Under the pieces are notes generated by a model. That model was not told the origin of the DNA, made no database searches, and saw only the letters and a list, made by a program, of their open reading frames with translations. Position numbers and translations under genes: made by a program. Of a stretch of DNA of 64,000 bases, positions 54,792 to 63,508 are shown one piece after another. The stretch is from positions 1 through 64,000 of the forward strand of contig CASDWH010000002.1 of NCBI GenBank assembly GCA_949284715.1, written 5' to 3'. How positions within the stretch are numbered: position 1 is the first letter of the stretch; every line of letters begins with the position of its first letter. This stretch comes from an uncultured bacterium (GTDB taxonomy: Bacteria > Cyanobacteriota > Vampirovibrionia > Gastranaerophilales > Gastranaerophilaceae).

Positions 54792-57059
54792 ATGGCAGAA
54801 AAACGTAAAAAAAGAATGTATTTTCATGGCGAGTGTGTAATTGTAGAATTAAGCGAGTTGCCTAAAAATTTAAAAGCAAGAAACGATAAGGATTCAATAA
54901 TGATTGCGGAATCTGAAACCATAGGAAATGAACACCGAATAAAAATAAAAGAAGGTGTTGAATTTTTTGAAGATGAGAAGGGTGTTTTATATATGAAAAA
55001 CACAGTTCCGATCGATGTTTATTGTTTGCACACAGAACGACACGATACACTCACTCTCCCAGAAGGACTCTGGCAAATTGACAAAGCGGTTGAATATGAT
55101 TATTTAATCTCCATTGATGAGAACACCACAATCGGAGACTTTATTAACGCGCTTAAGGGGTACGACCTTGACGCTAAACTTGAAAACGGCAAATTAGTTA
55201 TCACATCCGACTCTGATAAATACATCACGGACGAAACCTCAAACCTCGTCTCAAAACTCGGATTGACCACCAAATCACAATCATCGGCTACCCTTTATGA
55301 ACAAACGGATTCCAGGGTTCTGACAGTTATTACAACACACACCACAGACGAAACAACCACTCTGCAGGACCTCGGCTTTGCTTCGGGTGCCTCACTCCGT
55401 ATTGAAATTAATAACACCGTTCAAACCATAGGTTTCACTAAAGATGAGTCAATAGCCGATATTATTGACGCACTCAAATCTCTCGGTATAGACGCATCAA
55501 TCAATAACGGTATATTCTCCGCCACAAGCGAAGATAATACGTTTAAACTTACGGGCACACTCGCCTCCGCCCTCAACGGATTTGCACCGACATATATCCA
55601 GACAGAAAAAGTTATCTCTTATATCTCTCCGAAACTAACCACCAATCCGACCTATATTGCGGACCGCAATACCAGAATTACTGATTTAGGCGTCTCAACA
55701 GGTTACATTAATGTCTTGAAAGACGGAGAAATCACCGCCTCAATTGCAATTGAAGACAATACCACAATTGCGCAACTATTTAACGCCTTATCAGCATACG
55801 GTATTGCTGGCGATATTAACTCTAACGGCGAAATAGCCATTGAGTCCATAGGCAATGTTACACTCAAAGACGGAACATCAAACCTAGTTACCGAATGGGG
55901 GCTTGACGACAATATTACTAAAGCAACCTACTCCGGCACAACTCTGGTACTTGAAGACGAAGTATACTTAGTTACCGAAGATACACTTGTTTCCTACTTT
56001 GATACAGCGGACAAAAAAGCTAAAGGCTCGCTCTACCTCTCACTCTACGATCAAGACGGAAACCTCACCAATGAAGTTATTAACATTGATGAAGACGACA
56101 CCGTCGGTGATGTTATTCAAAGATTTAAAGATATCGGGCTGACAGCATACCTTGAAGACGGCGTTATTACAGTTCATAACGGTCTTGGCTCAATACAAAT
56201 CACCGGCGGTTCTTCAAATATTATCGACACCCTTAAAATGAACTTCAACGCTGTTGAAGACTGGATGCAAAACACTGACCCGATAGAAATAGTACAGGAT
56301 GAAATCCGCTACCTTTCAATCGTAAATTACGCCGATAACTCCACGGACCTTGAAACACTTGGTGTAGTTTCAGGAGACCTCTCAATAGGTGTTAACGGCG
56401 CTATTAAAAACGTTTACGTTGATTCAACAGACACCATAGCTAACGTTATCTCGCGCATTTCTCAAGCAACCAACGGTTCAGTCACAGCATCCCTCACCTC
56501 TGACGGACGATTTACGCTCACTGCCGCTGACGGCGTGGAACTCTTTATCGGAACCTCCACCGATACAACCAATCTTGCTACAATCTTTGATTTAGATTCA
56601 AACGGCTCTAATAAAATCGTAGGTAATGCTTCTTTATACAGGGCTTCCGCAAATTCTAAAATCACGACGTCCGGGCTATTCCGGTTAGGTAACGTCACAG
56701 AAGGCACCTTCACCATCGGTAACGCTGAATTTACCATTACTAAAGACACAACTATTTCTTCTTTGGTTAACGAAATTAACCGGAACGAAGATGCAAACGC
56801 TTCTGCCTACTGGGATAACATTAACGGCAAAATGGTTATTACCTCAAACTCGCTTGGCGCTTCTTACGTCAATATCCAATCAGGAACCAGCAACATTGCC
56901 GAAATCTTTGGATTAATCACTGTTGACAATAACGGTGTTGAACGGCTTGCGACTTACAATCAGGACCTTGGTGACAACGCTATTGTCACAGTCAACGGCA
57001 CACGTATAGTTGCGACATCCAATACTATAACTGCAAAAGTTATTGAAGTAAAGGATTAA
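54792..57059 (+). CDS. chimeric protein: small TGH-H domain fused to flagellin hook-IN-like repeats
   Basis: This 755-residue protein is built of two unlike parts. Residues 1-105 (IAESETIGNEHRIKI, EFFEDEKGVLYM, HTERHDTLTLPEGLWQI, EYDYL) resemble a small phage/mobile protein family with GE-TGH-HR...HEEH...LPEG motifs. From about 107 onward roughly six units such as TTIGDFINALKGYDLDAKL and GKLVITS match the flagellin hook IN motif seen in FliD and flagellins. The repeat part has richer GC and more C-ended codons than its neighbours, pointing to recent fusion or transfer. AAGGAG lies 8 bp upstream. No signal peptide is seen. Confidence 0.7.
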   Translation: MAEKRKKRMYFHGECVIVELSELPKNLKARNDKDSIMIAESETIGNEHRIKIKEGVEFFEDEKGVLYMKNTVPIDVYCLHTERHDTLTLPEGLWQIDKAVEYDYLISIDENTTIGDFINALKGYDLDAKLENGKLVITSDSDKYITDETSNLVSKLGLTTKSQSSATLYEQTDSRVLTVITTHTTDETTTLQDLGFASGASLRIEINNTVQTIGFTKDESIADIIDALKSLGIDASINNGIFSATSEDNTFKLTGTLASALNGFAPTYIQTEKVISYISPKLTTNPTYIADRNTRITDLGVSTGYINVLKDGEITASIAIEDNTTIAQLFNALSAYGIAGDINSNGEIAIESIGNVTLKDGTSNLVTEWGLDDNITKATYSGTTLVLEDEVYLVTEDTLVSYFDTADKKAKGSLYLSLYDQDGNLTNEVINIDEDDTVGDVIQRFKDIGLTAYLEDGVITVHNGLGSIQITGGSSNIIDTLKMNFNAVEDWMQNTDPIEIVQDEIRYLSIVNYADNSTDLETLGVVSGDLSIGVNGAIKNVYVDSTDTIANVISRISQATNGSVTASLTSDGRFTLTAADGVELFIGTSTDTTNLATIFDLDSNGSNKIVGNASLYRASANSKITTSGLFRLGNVTEGTFTIGNAEFTITKDTTISSLVNEINRNEDANASAYWDNINGKMVITSNSLGASYVNIQSGTSNIAEIFGLITVDNNGVERLATYNQDLGDNAIVTVNGTRIVATSNTITAKVIEVKD

Positions 57060-57169
57060 TGGCTGATAAACAAGTATTTCATTCAACAAGTTCAGTTATA
57101 GAATATCAATCATACGCACCTTATTTATACATGAATATATCATTTAGAGGGAATTCACCCCAGCTGTAA
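57059..57169 (+). pseudogene. short coupled ORF joining a foreign end to a WG remnant
   Basis: ATG 57059 shares a base with the previous stop and opens MADKQVFHSTSSVIEYQ. It then runs into the WG-2 tail sequence (SYAPYLYMN) and stops at TAA 57167-57169 after a frameshift. The first 17 codons probably belong to the gene that originally followed the hook-IN gene, so this marks the right junction of the inserted segment near 57109. Confidence 0.5.
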
Positions 57170-57245
57170 AACTCTCTACGATGCAATCAAAATACATTAT
57201 AACGGCTTGAATATCAAAGATTTTGAAATAAAGGATATAAAGTAA
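57110..57245 (+). pseudogene. 3' remnant of a WG-repeat protein 2 copy
   Basis: Across one frameshift the sequence encodes SYAPYLYM and then YHLEGIHPSCKTLYDAIKIH, NGLNIKDFEIKDIK, ending at TAA 57243-57245. This is the same C-terminus as the intact gene ending at 53658. It is directly followed by a type-1 element, as is the intact copy. Confidence 0.8.
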
Positions 57246-57251
57246 ATATTT

Positions 57252-57298
57252 CTGTTTTGATACAAATCCTTGAAACTTCTTGACTTCAGAGTGATGTA
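57252..57298 (+). promoter_or_regulatory. type-1 island element, copy H
   Basis: CCTTGAAA (TTGAAA 57270-57275), 17 bp ending CAGAGT, then GATGTA (57293-57298), 23 bp before ATG 57322. The upstream block is diverged. Confidence 0.5.
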
Positions 57299-57321
57299 TG
57301 TTTTGAAGAAAGGAAGTGTTT

Positions 57322-57525
57322 ATGACAGAAAAATGTTATTTATTATTCGGAACAAGGATTTATAACCTCACAACAAAAGAAATCGGTCTTTTGATTAGCA
57401 CATGGGTAAATGAATTTTCGAATGAGAAAGTGGATTTTGCCACTTGTGTTGACAAAAGAGGTAAACGCTACAACACTCCTCTTGAAAATATTAAAATCAT
57501 TGATGAGGAGGATGAGTATGTCTAG
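57322..57525 (+). CDS. small hypothetical protein, 67 residues
   Basis: ATG 57322 (MTEKCYLLFGTRIYNL) has AAGGA 8 bp upstream and is preferred to the GTG at 57316. The protein is a mixed small domain with an acidic end (IKIIDEEDEYV). Family unknown. It overlaps the next small gene by 8 bp, and AGGAGG inside its 3' end serves that gene. Confidence 0.6.
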   Translation: MTEKCYLLFGTRIYNLTTKEIGLLISTWVNEFSNEKVDFATCVDKRGKRYNTPLENIKIIDEEDEYV

Positions 57526-57663
57526 TATTTATCAAAATGAATTAGTATGCGAATTAATTGATGAATTTTTGTTTGTATCTGCACCTCGAAAAAATGAAAA
57601 AGAGAATTTGGGCAGGAAAAGTTTGAAAAGTTGCGAAAATTTGATGAGAAAAATTCTCTTTAA
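57518..57663 (+). pseudogene. small gene with probable frameshift at the island end
   Basis: ATG 57518, behind a perfect AGGAGG, reads MSSIYQNELVCELIDEFLFV and APRKNEKEN. As it stands the frame runs on into the terminator (to 57706). One base over, the sequence REFGQEKFEKLRKFDEKNSL ends at TAA 57661-57663, just before the terminator, and looks like the true C-terminus. The shift would fall in an A-rich tract near 57590-57605. A sequencing or assembly indel is possible. Confidence 0.55.
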
Positions 57664-57676
57664 TTTCTTACATGCC

Positions 57677-57703
57677 AAAAACCGCCCACTGTGGGCGGTT
57701 TTT
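57677..57703 (+). terminator. strong intrinsic terminator at the island right end
   Basis: A 12-bp perfect stem (57677-57688 with 57692-57703, core ACCGCCCA/TGGGCGGT) has a 3-nt loop and a T-run. It separates the plus-strand island genes from the minus-strand tRNA genes. Confidence 0.92.
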
Positions 57704-57746
57704 TAATTTTTATCTGCACTGATTCTCAGTTTGCGGACTAAAAAAC

Positions 57747-57832
57747 GGAGAAGGCGGGATTCGAACCCGCGGTGAAGTTACCCCCACACAAACGTTCCAG
57801 GTTTGCACCTTAAACCACTCGGACACCTCTCC
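57747..57832 (-). tRNA. tRNA-Ser (GGA)
   Basis: An 86-nt class II tRNA on the minus strand. The acceptor pairs GGAGAGG with CTTCTCC, the anticodon loop CTGGAAC gives GGA, the variable arm is long, and the T-loop is GGTTCGAATCC. CCA is not encoded. Confidence 0.95.
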
Positions 57833-57899
57833 TTTGATTCTAGCGCGTTTTAGGGTTTTATGCTAAAAAAGAGCCTCCCGGCTCCTATTAGAAAAATTT

Positions 57900-57959
<60 letters not shown>

Positions 57960-57970
<11 letters not shown>

Positions 57971-58235
57971 GTGACGACAAAAGTTATATTCAATTTTCAA
58001 AAGTCTTGGGCTTGCGCTACCGCCAGCACTGCTATCGCAGTGCGCGCTACCTACCTCTCCTCGAACGTGACATTAAGTCACCTTCTCGTCGGCAGAGTGC
58101 CACAGGCCCGTGACGACAAAAGATTATTTAGTTTTCAAAAAGTCCAGGGCTTGCGCTATCGCCTGCACTGCTACGCAGTGCGCGCTGCATGGTTTTCAAT
58201 AGCCCCGGGGTGCTATCGCCTGTCAAATCGCTTAA
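57960..58235. repeat. tandem repeats containing the tRNA 5' end
   Basis: A perfect 24-bp direct repeat occurs at 57960-57983 and 58099-58122. It covers the first 11 nt of the CAT tRNA and the DNA upstream of it. Each copy is followed after about 35 bp by GGGCTTGCGCTAYCGCC and a hairpin GCACTGC/GCAGTGC with a GCGCGCT tail. No gene is present from 57971 to 58320. It may be a remnant attachment site or a lineage intergenic repeat. Confidence 0.65.
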
Positions 58236-58320
58236 CACCGCACCCGTATGCTGTATATTGCGTACATGACTGACAAATTAAGTCTAACATTAAAATATTT
58301 GATAATCAACCCTGTTTTTT

Positions 58321-59451
58321 TTATTTATTTGTTAGTTTCTCTGATAACGATGCTAATTCCTCTAATTCATAATCCTCATTATTTGCCTCGTATATTGGAA
58401 TTTCTCGCAATGTTTCAAATTTACCTATGACTTTTCCGTTTTCGACATAATCTGCGTCAAACCTGAATAATTCTTCTTGTTCATCAGTAACAGAAACTAT
58501 TTTTCTTGTTCCGTCGCTTAGTTTTTTTAGTGTTACTGTAACAGATGCGGGTATCTTGCAGAAATCCTCCGAGATATTGTCTGTAGAAATGATTAATCCG
58601 GTCATATCTGATTTTACTAGTTCTTTTACGATGTCAGGATTGTTACATCCGTCTACAACTATACGCTGAGGCAGGAGTTTTAAAAGTTCGGATACTTTTA
58701 GATTTCTTAATTTGCAATTAACGATATTACTATTTGCACATTTAATTTCATTGAAATCAGATACCAGTGCAATGCGCTGATCAGGTCTTATTTTGGATAC
58801 AAGAGCGTTTAGCAGGGTCGTTTTCCCGCTGTTGGGAAGTCCTTTTACAATTATGTTTCGCTGCGAACTGACTGCCAAAGACAGGAAGTCCGCCATTTTA
58901 TCAATGATAAAATCATTGTCTATTAGGGACTGAAAATTAGCAATCTGCGGCTTGAACTTCTTTATTACCATTACAGGCGGTGCAGGAACAAGCGGTTCTA
59001 ACATTATATGAAAGCGTACTCCGGTTGGCGATACGGCATCAATTATTGCTCCGTTTTCTTCTTTAGTATAAGTACAATTTTTTATAATTTCTTCTACAAA
59101 CTTATCTCCGTCAGCTATGGTAAGGTTCAAATCTCTTATTCCAGATTTGCCTTCTATAACTATATTGGTTAAAGAATTTACAAATATAGTATCTACATCT
59201 TCTTCATTATCAAAAACATCAGTTATTACTTCAAAAGCATTAACGCTTGATACTAAGAAGGTAATCAGTTTTTGCAAATCATAGCTGCTAACACTTAAAT
59301 TTTCGTGGTTTCGCAGTTCTGCTTCTACAAGCTTGCCGATTTCTTCTTTTGTTGTATATCCGCATCTTGCTACTGTATCCAGCAGTACTGATTTTAGTTC
59401 TGCTAAATCAATGTCGTATTTGCTATTCTTAATTCGTGATCTGATATTCAT
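58321..59451 (-). CDS. CpaF/TadA-like secretion ATPase, divergent
   Basis: This 376-residue hexameric-ATPase relative belongs to type IV pilus (Tad) and type II/IV secretion systems. The CpaF N-domain is followed by Walker A GLPNSGKTT near 213. The Walker B/His-box region is degenerate: RIVVDGCNN replaces the usual RIVVGEVRG, and no clear His box is seen. Activity may therefore be reduced. It overlaps the CpaE-like gene by 23 bp. No pilin or platform gene follows. Confidence 0.78.
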   Translation of the reverse strand: MNIRSRIKNSKYDIDLAELKSVLLDTVARCGYTTKEEIGKLVEAELRNHENLSVSSYDLQKLITFLVSSVNAFEVITDVFDNEEDVDTIFVNSLTNIVIEGKSGIRDLNLTIADGDKFVEEIIKNCTYTKEENGAIIDAVSPTGVRFHIMLEPLVPAPPVMVIKKFKPQIANFQSLIDNDFIIDKMADFLSLAVSSQRNIIVKGLPNSGKTTLLNALVSKIRPDQRIALVSDFNEIKCANSNIVNCKLRNLKVSELLKLLPQRIVVDGCNNPDIVKELVKSDMTGLIISTDNISEDFCKIPASVTVTLKKLSDGTRKIVSVTDEQEELFRFDADYVENGKVIGKFETLREIPIYEANNEDYELEELASLSEKLTNK

Positions 59452-60604
59452 ATCTGCCTCTTATATTTTTTAAACTATTTTCAATAATATTGTCAGAAAG
59501 CATTACCGCCAGCTCCCTAAAACTTTCTGCGACATTTGAGTTAATATTTTCTTCAGCAACAGAAATTCCTTTGTTTATTGCGGATATTACTGTAAAATAA
59601 TTATTAGGAATTTTTTTATAAATTTCCGTGCCAAGTTCTTTTTCTATATCTTCGATAATTAATTCATCATTTTCTATATAGCGGTTAAGTATTATTTTTA
59701 TTTTTTCTTTTGCAATCCCGTTTTCTTTAAGAATACTAATAGAATTTTTAGTATTTTTTAACGCACTGTAATTTACCGGAGTAACATAAAGTATATAATC
59801 CGAGATTTTGAGGGTTTTAAAGACTTTATCATCTGCTGCGGTGGGTAAATCTATGACTATGTAGGAAAAAGAATCTTTAAGTATTTTAACCAAACGCAGT
59901 AAATGGTTAAATGCAATACTTGATAAGAGCTGACCGGTAACAGATTCTGAGAGCAGGTATAAGTTTGTGTCTGAATACCTGTCAAGCATATCTGACAGCA
60001 TATCTTGTTTAATGTTGTCGATATTTTCAATCATTCGGCTGAAATTAAATGAAGTTTTAATATTCAGAAAAGAGGCGGCTTCCCCCATACAAAAATTCAT
60101 ATCAGCTAATACTGTTTTTTTGCCGGTCAGCCGGGCCAGTTCCAGTGCCAAATTAACGGCGGTAGTCGTTTTCCCGCTGCCGCCTTTGCCTGAAAAAACT
60201 GTAATAATACGGCATTCTTTATTGTGTTGTTCAACTCCGTTATTGGCTAATTTTTCAATTACGGAATGAAGTTCGTTTTTCAATACGGGTTTTGCCAAAA
60301 ACTCTACAGCTCCGCATCTGAGTGCTTTTATGATAGTAGATGCGTTTGTGTTGAGGGATGTTATAATAACCGGAATTTTAGATTTTGAAAGTTTTGATGT
60401 AATATCGAGTCCGAATTCCATATTTTCGGTTATGTCAAGCAGTACAATATCTGGTGGTTGTGCGGCACAGGATTCACACCCCTTAACATAATCCGTATAA
60501 ATCTTAACCGATTTTACACATTCCAGCTCTTTTAAGTATATATCAGTTAATTCTGCTGATATATTATTTTTGTCAAAAATTATTATAGAAAGCTCTCTTG
60601 ACAT
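59429..60604 (-). CDS. CpaE-like receiver / MinD-type ATPase
   Basis: The 391-residue product has a CheY-like receiver (phospho-Asp in DIVLLDIT near 55, KPV near 108) and a ParA/MinD ATPase with the deviant Walker A GKGGSGKTT near 143. CpaE proteins place Tad pili or secretion machines at poles. ATG 60604 (MSRELS) is chosen. On the minus strand TTGCGC, 17 bp, TATCAT ends only about 8 bp before this ATG, so the mRNA may be nearly leaderless. Confidence 0.8.
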   Translation of the reverse strand: MSRELSIIIFDKNNISAELTDIYLKELECVKSVKIYTDYVKGCESCAAQPPDIVLLDITENMEFGLDITSKLSKSKIPVIITSLNTNASTIIKALRCGAVEFLAKPVLKNELHSVIEKLANNGVEQHNKECRIITVFSGKGGSGKTTTAVNLALELARLTGKKTVLADMNFCMGEAASFLNIKTSFNFSRMIENIDNIKQDMLSDMLDRYSDTNLYLLSESVTGQLLSSIAFNHLLRLVKILKDSFSYIVIDLPTAADDKVFKTLKISDYILYVTPVNYSALKNTKNSISILKENGIAKEKIKIILNRYIENDELIIEDIEKELGTEIYKKIPNNYFTVISAINKGISVAEENINSNVAESFRELAVMLSDNIIENSLKNIRGRYEYQITN

Positions 60605-60667
60605 ATATATATGATACACCATGCCAGAATGTTGCGCAAGTATACCTGGGGAATACATCTGACATTA

Positions 60668-62707
60668 TTACATCCATTCGGTGATAATTTTTTCAATTTC
60701 GTCAGTAGTTTGACCTTTGTAGTTTATTTTTGATGATGTAATAGGCTGCCTGTAGTCATTTTTATTAATAGAGCGGGCATCTACAATAACAGAAGGCGGC
60801 AGGATTGACCACTTATAAAGCGCTGTTGACATTCTGCGATAAAATTTGTCCAGCCATTCTGTTTTTTGTTCTAAAGATATATTGTGTTCCCTTTCATAAA
60901 GGAACTCTGTTTCAAACATTTCTTTATAGGATTCGTGTTTATTTTCTATCCGCCAGATTACCTCATCCATAAACTCGTATGGCATAAGCGCATCTTCTGC
61001 AATAAGAGGTTTGCCGGTTTTGGGGTCAATAGCAAGTTCTGCTCCGGGGCGTTTAAGAATAATGCTTTCAGGAATAACATTTTTAGTTTCTCTGTTTTTA
61101 TTTAGCCATCTTGCAAGAGCAAAGAGTTTTGTTTTGGTAACATCGGCGATTGGAGCAAAACCGCCGGACATATCTCCGTTTACGGTTGCGTAACCCATGT
61201 AGAGTTCGCTTTTGTCAGAGGTGGCAATAGGCAGACACTGTCCGAATTCATTGCTTATACCCCACAGAAGCATTGCTCTTGAACGGGCCTGAATATTATC
61301 CGGCGTAAATGAATGTTTGTACCGGACATCCCACTTCGTTTCTATCGTTGTAAAAAGTTCTTGCAAAGAGTTATTAACTGTTTCATACATTGCTTTAATC
61401 GGTGCAACCGCAAAATGAATTCCGAGATTTGCAGCCAGGGTCTGTGCATCGTTTTTGCTTTCGTTACTTGTAATTTTTGACGGCATAGAAACGCCAAAAA
61501 CATTTTGAGGAGAGAGCGCATCAGCAACAAGGACTGCCGAAACGGAGGAGTCAAGTCCGCCTGATAGTCCTAAAACAGCACGTTTAAAGCCGGTTTTTGC
61601 AAAATAATCTCTTATCCCCTGAATTATTGTTTTATAAGTTCTTTCTAAATCCGGTTCATAATCAAGCGTAAAAATTTTTGGTTCTTGTAATGTTTTTTCG
61701 AGTCCGTTTGCAAGCGGGTAAATTTTGCCGAGGCCTTTTATCGGGTTAACAATTAAAAACTGTTCTTCAAAGGATTTTGCTCTTGCAAGAAGCTCTCCGC
61801 GCGCGTTATACACTCTGCTTGAACCGTCAAAAGAATTGTTATCTATTGCGCCGACCTGATTTACATACACAAAAGGGGTTTTGTGCATTCTTGAAATATA
61901 TGACAGCATATTGTGTTTTAATTGTTCTTTTTTTGTACGGGTAGGGGAGGCAGAACAATTTATTATAACATCCGGAAACTCATCAGCTAAAGTTTTAACA
62001 GGGTCAGAGTGATAAAGATTCGGGATAAAAAACTCATTATTGTTCCAGCAATCTTCACAGATTGTTATTCCGTATTTCTTTCCGTTTATAATATTTAACT
62101 TCGGGTAATCAACCGGCTTTTGAAAATTACACAATGTTTCAGGCGGCTGCGCGCCAACGATTGGAGATGGTTCAAAGTATCTGGCATCATAAAATTCTGA
62201 ATAATTTGGAAGGAGGGTTTTTCTGACAATACTTTCTATTTTTCCTTCTCCTAAAACGGCAGCAGCGTTGTAATATCTTCTTCCGGTATTGCTTTTTACT
62301 TTTTCAATAAATCCGACAAGGGCGCGGGTCTTTCCTGTAATTTTTGCAATTTCTTTAATCCACTTAATGTTTTCTTCTACGACTACGGGGTGTCTGTCTA
62401 TAATATCGTCTATAGGGTAGCCGGTTAGTGTAAGTTCGGGAAATACAACCATATCAAGGCCGAGGTTTTCCGCGTATTTTATACGTTTAACAATTTTTTG
62501 CGCATTATATTGAATATTTCCAAGAATCGGATTTATTTGGGCAAGCCCGATATTTCCGTAATTATATGTTTTTAGAATTTCTTTTAATTCTTTAATTGCT
62601 TCAGGACAGTCAAAATTGTACTCCTCAATAAGTTCATTTAGTGCATAAATACATTCGGATTCAGGGAGCTGTAATATATCTTCTATTTTTTTGTCCGTTT
62701 TATTCAT
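60668..62707 (-). CDS. nadE: glutamine-dependent NAD+ synthetase
   Basis: NadE amidates deamido-NAD using ammonia from glutamine. The 679-residue product has an N-terminal nitrilase-type glutaminase with its Glu-Lys-Cys triad (FPELTLTGY, KTLLPNY, ICEDCWNN) and a C-terminal ATP-pyrophosphatase synthetase with SGGLDSSVSA near 385. Length matches the two-domain bacterial enzyme, with an 18-residue helical N-extension. It is 2 bp downstream of thyX. Confidence 0.96.
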   Translation of the reverse strand: MNKTDKKIEDILQLPESECIYALNELIEEYNFDCPEAIKELKEILKTYNYGNIGLAQINPILGNIQYNAQKIVKRIKYAENLGLDMVVFPELTLTGYPIDDIIDRHPVVVEENIKWIKEIAKITGKTRALVGFIEKVKSNTGRRYYNAAAVLGEGKIESIVRKTLLPNYSEFYDARYFEPSPIVGAQPPETLCNFQKPVDYPKLNIINGKKYGITICEDCWNNNEFFIPNLYHSDPVKTLADEFPDVIINCSASPTRTKKEQLKHNMLSYISRMHKTPFVYVNQVGAIDNNSFDGSSRVYNARGELLARAKSFEEQFLIVNPIKGLGKIYPLANGLEKTLQEPKIFTLDYEPDLERTYKTIIQGIRDYFAKTGFKRAVLGLSGGLDSSVSAVLVADALSPQNVFGVSMPSKITSNESKNDAQTLAANLGIHFAVAPIKAMYETVNNSLQELFTTIETKWDVRYKHSFTPDNIQARSRAMLLWGISNEFGQCLPIATSDKSELYMGYATVNGDMSGGFAPIADVTKTKLFALARWLNKNRETKNVIPESIILKRPGAELAIDPKTGKPLIAEDALMPYEFMDEVIWRIENKHESYKEMFETEFLYEREHNISLEQKTEWLDKFYRRMSTALYKWSILPPSVIVDARSINKNDYRQPITSSKINYKGQTTDEIEKIITEWM

Positions 62708-62709
62708 AG

Positions 62710-63402
62710 TTATTGTTTCACTGGCATTCTGCCGCAGGATTTATCTTCGTCGCAATAACCAAGCCGCTCGCATTTAGGAACAAGATATTTCGCAAGCCAT
62801 GGTTCTTCTTTAATAAGTTCTTTGCACATCATATTAACAAGAGTTCTTATTTCATACTGTGCGCGTGTGCAGAGTCTGAGGTTTGCAAGATGGATAAGCT
62901 CCCTTAAATTAAGGCTTGCGACCATTGAACTGGCGGCCGCATTAGGAAGAACAAATCTTGCGTCTTCTGCCGGAATTCCATCTTCAACAAATTCACAATA
63001 CATTTTTGAAATCTCGCCCATAAAATTTTCAAATTTAGTTTTGAGTTCCGGGTTCCGTTCAATTGTCGGCGGAATAATATAATCAAACTGCCCTTTTTCT
63101 TTAACATACCGTTGGGATTTTTGAGAAAAAGACATGTGCCGATGTCTTACAAGCTGGTGAGTGCAGGCTCTTGATACATTTGATATTGCAAAACTGACCT
63201 GAATATGTTCAATTGTAGAATAGTGTCCTGAAGAAATTACGCGTTCAATAAGTTTAAGCATTTTTTCTTCATCATCAGTTGAATTATATATATTAATCGG
63301 ATAATCTGCACTGTAACACGTTCTGCAAGCCGTGTATATAGTTTTGAGCAGATTTTCGGGCTTTGATATCAAATTAACCACGGGTTTATTACTTCTATCC
63401 AT
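62710..63402 (-). CDS. thyX: flavin-dependent thymidylate synthase
   Basis: ThyX makes dTMP from dUMP with FAD, NADPH and methylene-folate. The 230-residue product carries the signature RHRHMSFSQKS (RHRX7S), the dUMP-binding block NLRELIHLANLR and a cysteine-rich tail. I favour ATG 63402 (MDRSNKP), with GGGGG 5 nt upstream; an in-frame ATG at 63414 also exists. A thyA gene is not seen here. Confidence 0.96.
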   Translation of the reverse strand: MDRSNKPVVNLISKPENLLKTIYTACRTCYSADYPINIYNSTDDEEKMLKLIERVISSGHYSTIEHIQVSFAISNVSRACTHQLVRHRHMSFSQKSQRYVKEKGQFDYIIPPTIERNPELKTKFENFMGEISKMYCEFVEDGIPAEDARFVLPNAAASSMVASLNLRELIHLANLRLCTRAQYEIRTLVNMMCKELIKEEPWLAKYLVPKCERLGYCDEDKSCGRMPVKQ

Positions 63403-63508
63403 ACATACCCCCATTTCGTTTCATCATAAGGAATAAATCCTCTCCGGTCAAATTTATTATAACACAAGCCGGATTATTCTTAACCGGTATGAAGAAAGAT
63501 TAAGCAGA

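Noticed and set aside
57110-57245. An independent small gene between the chimeric gene and element H
   Set aside because: The sequence matches the WG-2 C-terminus across a frameshift, so it is a remnant.
36306-57298. Type-1 elements as integron attC sites
   Set aside because: No RYYYAAC/GTTRRRY core pair or cassette-wide inverted repeat is present, genes occur in both orientations, and no tyrosine IntI is seen.
58089-58110. A third tRNA gene next to the CAT tRNA
   Set aside because: Only the first 11 nt of a tRNA are repeated; no anticodon or T-arm follows.
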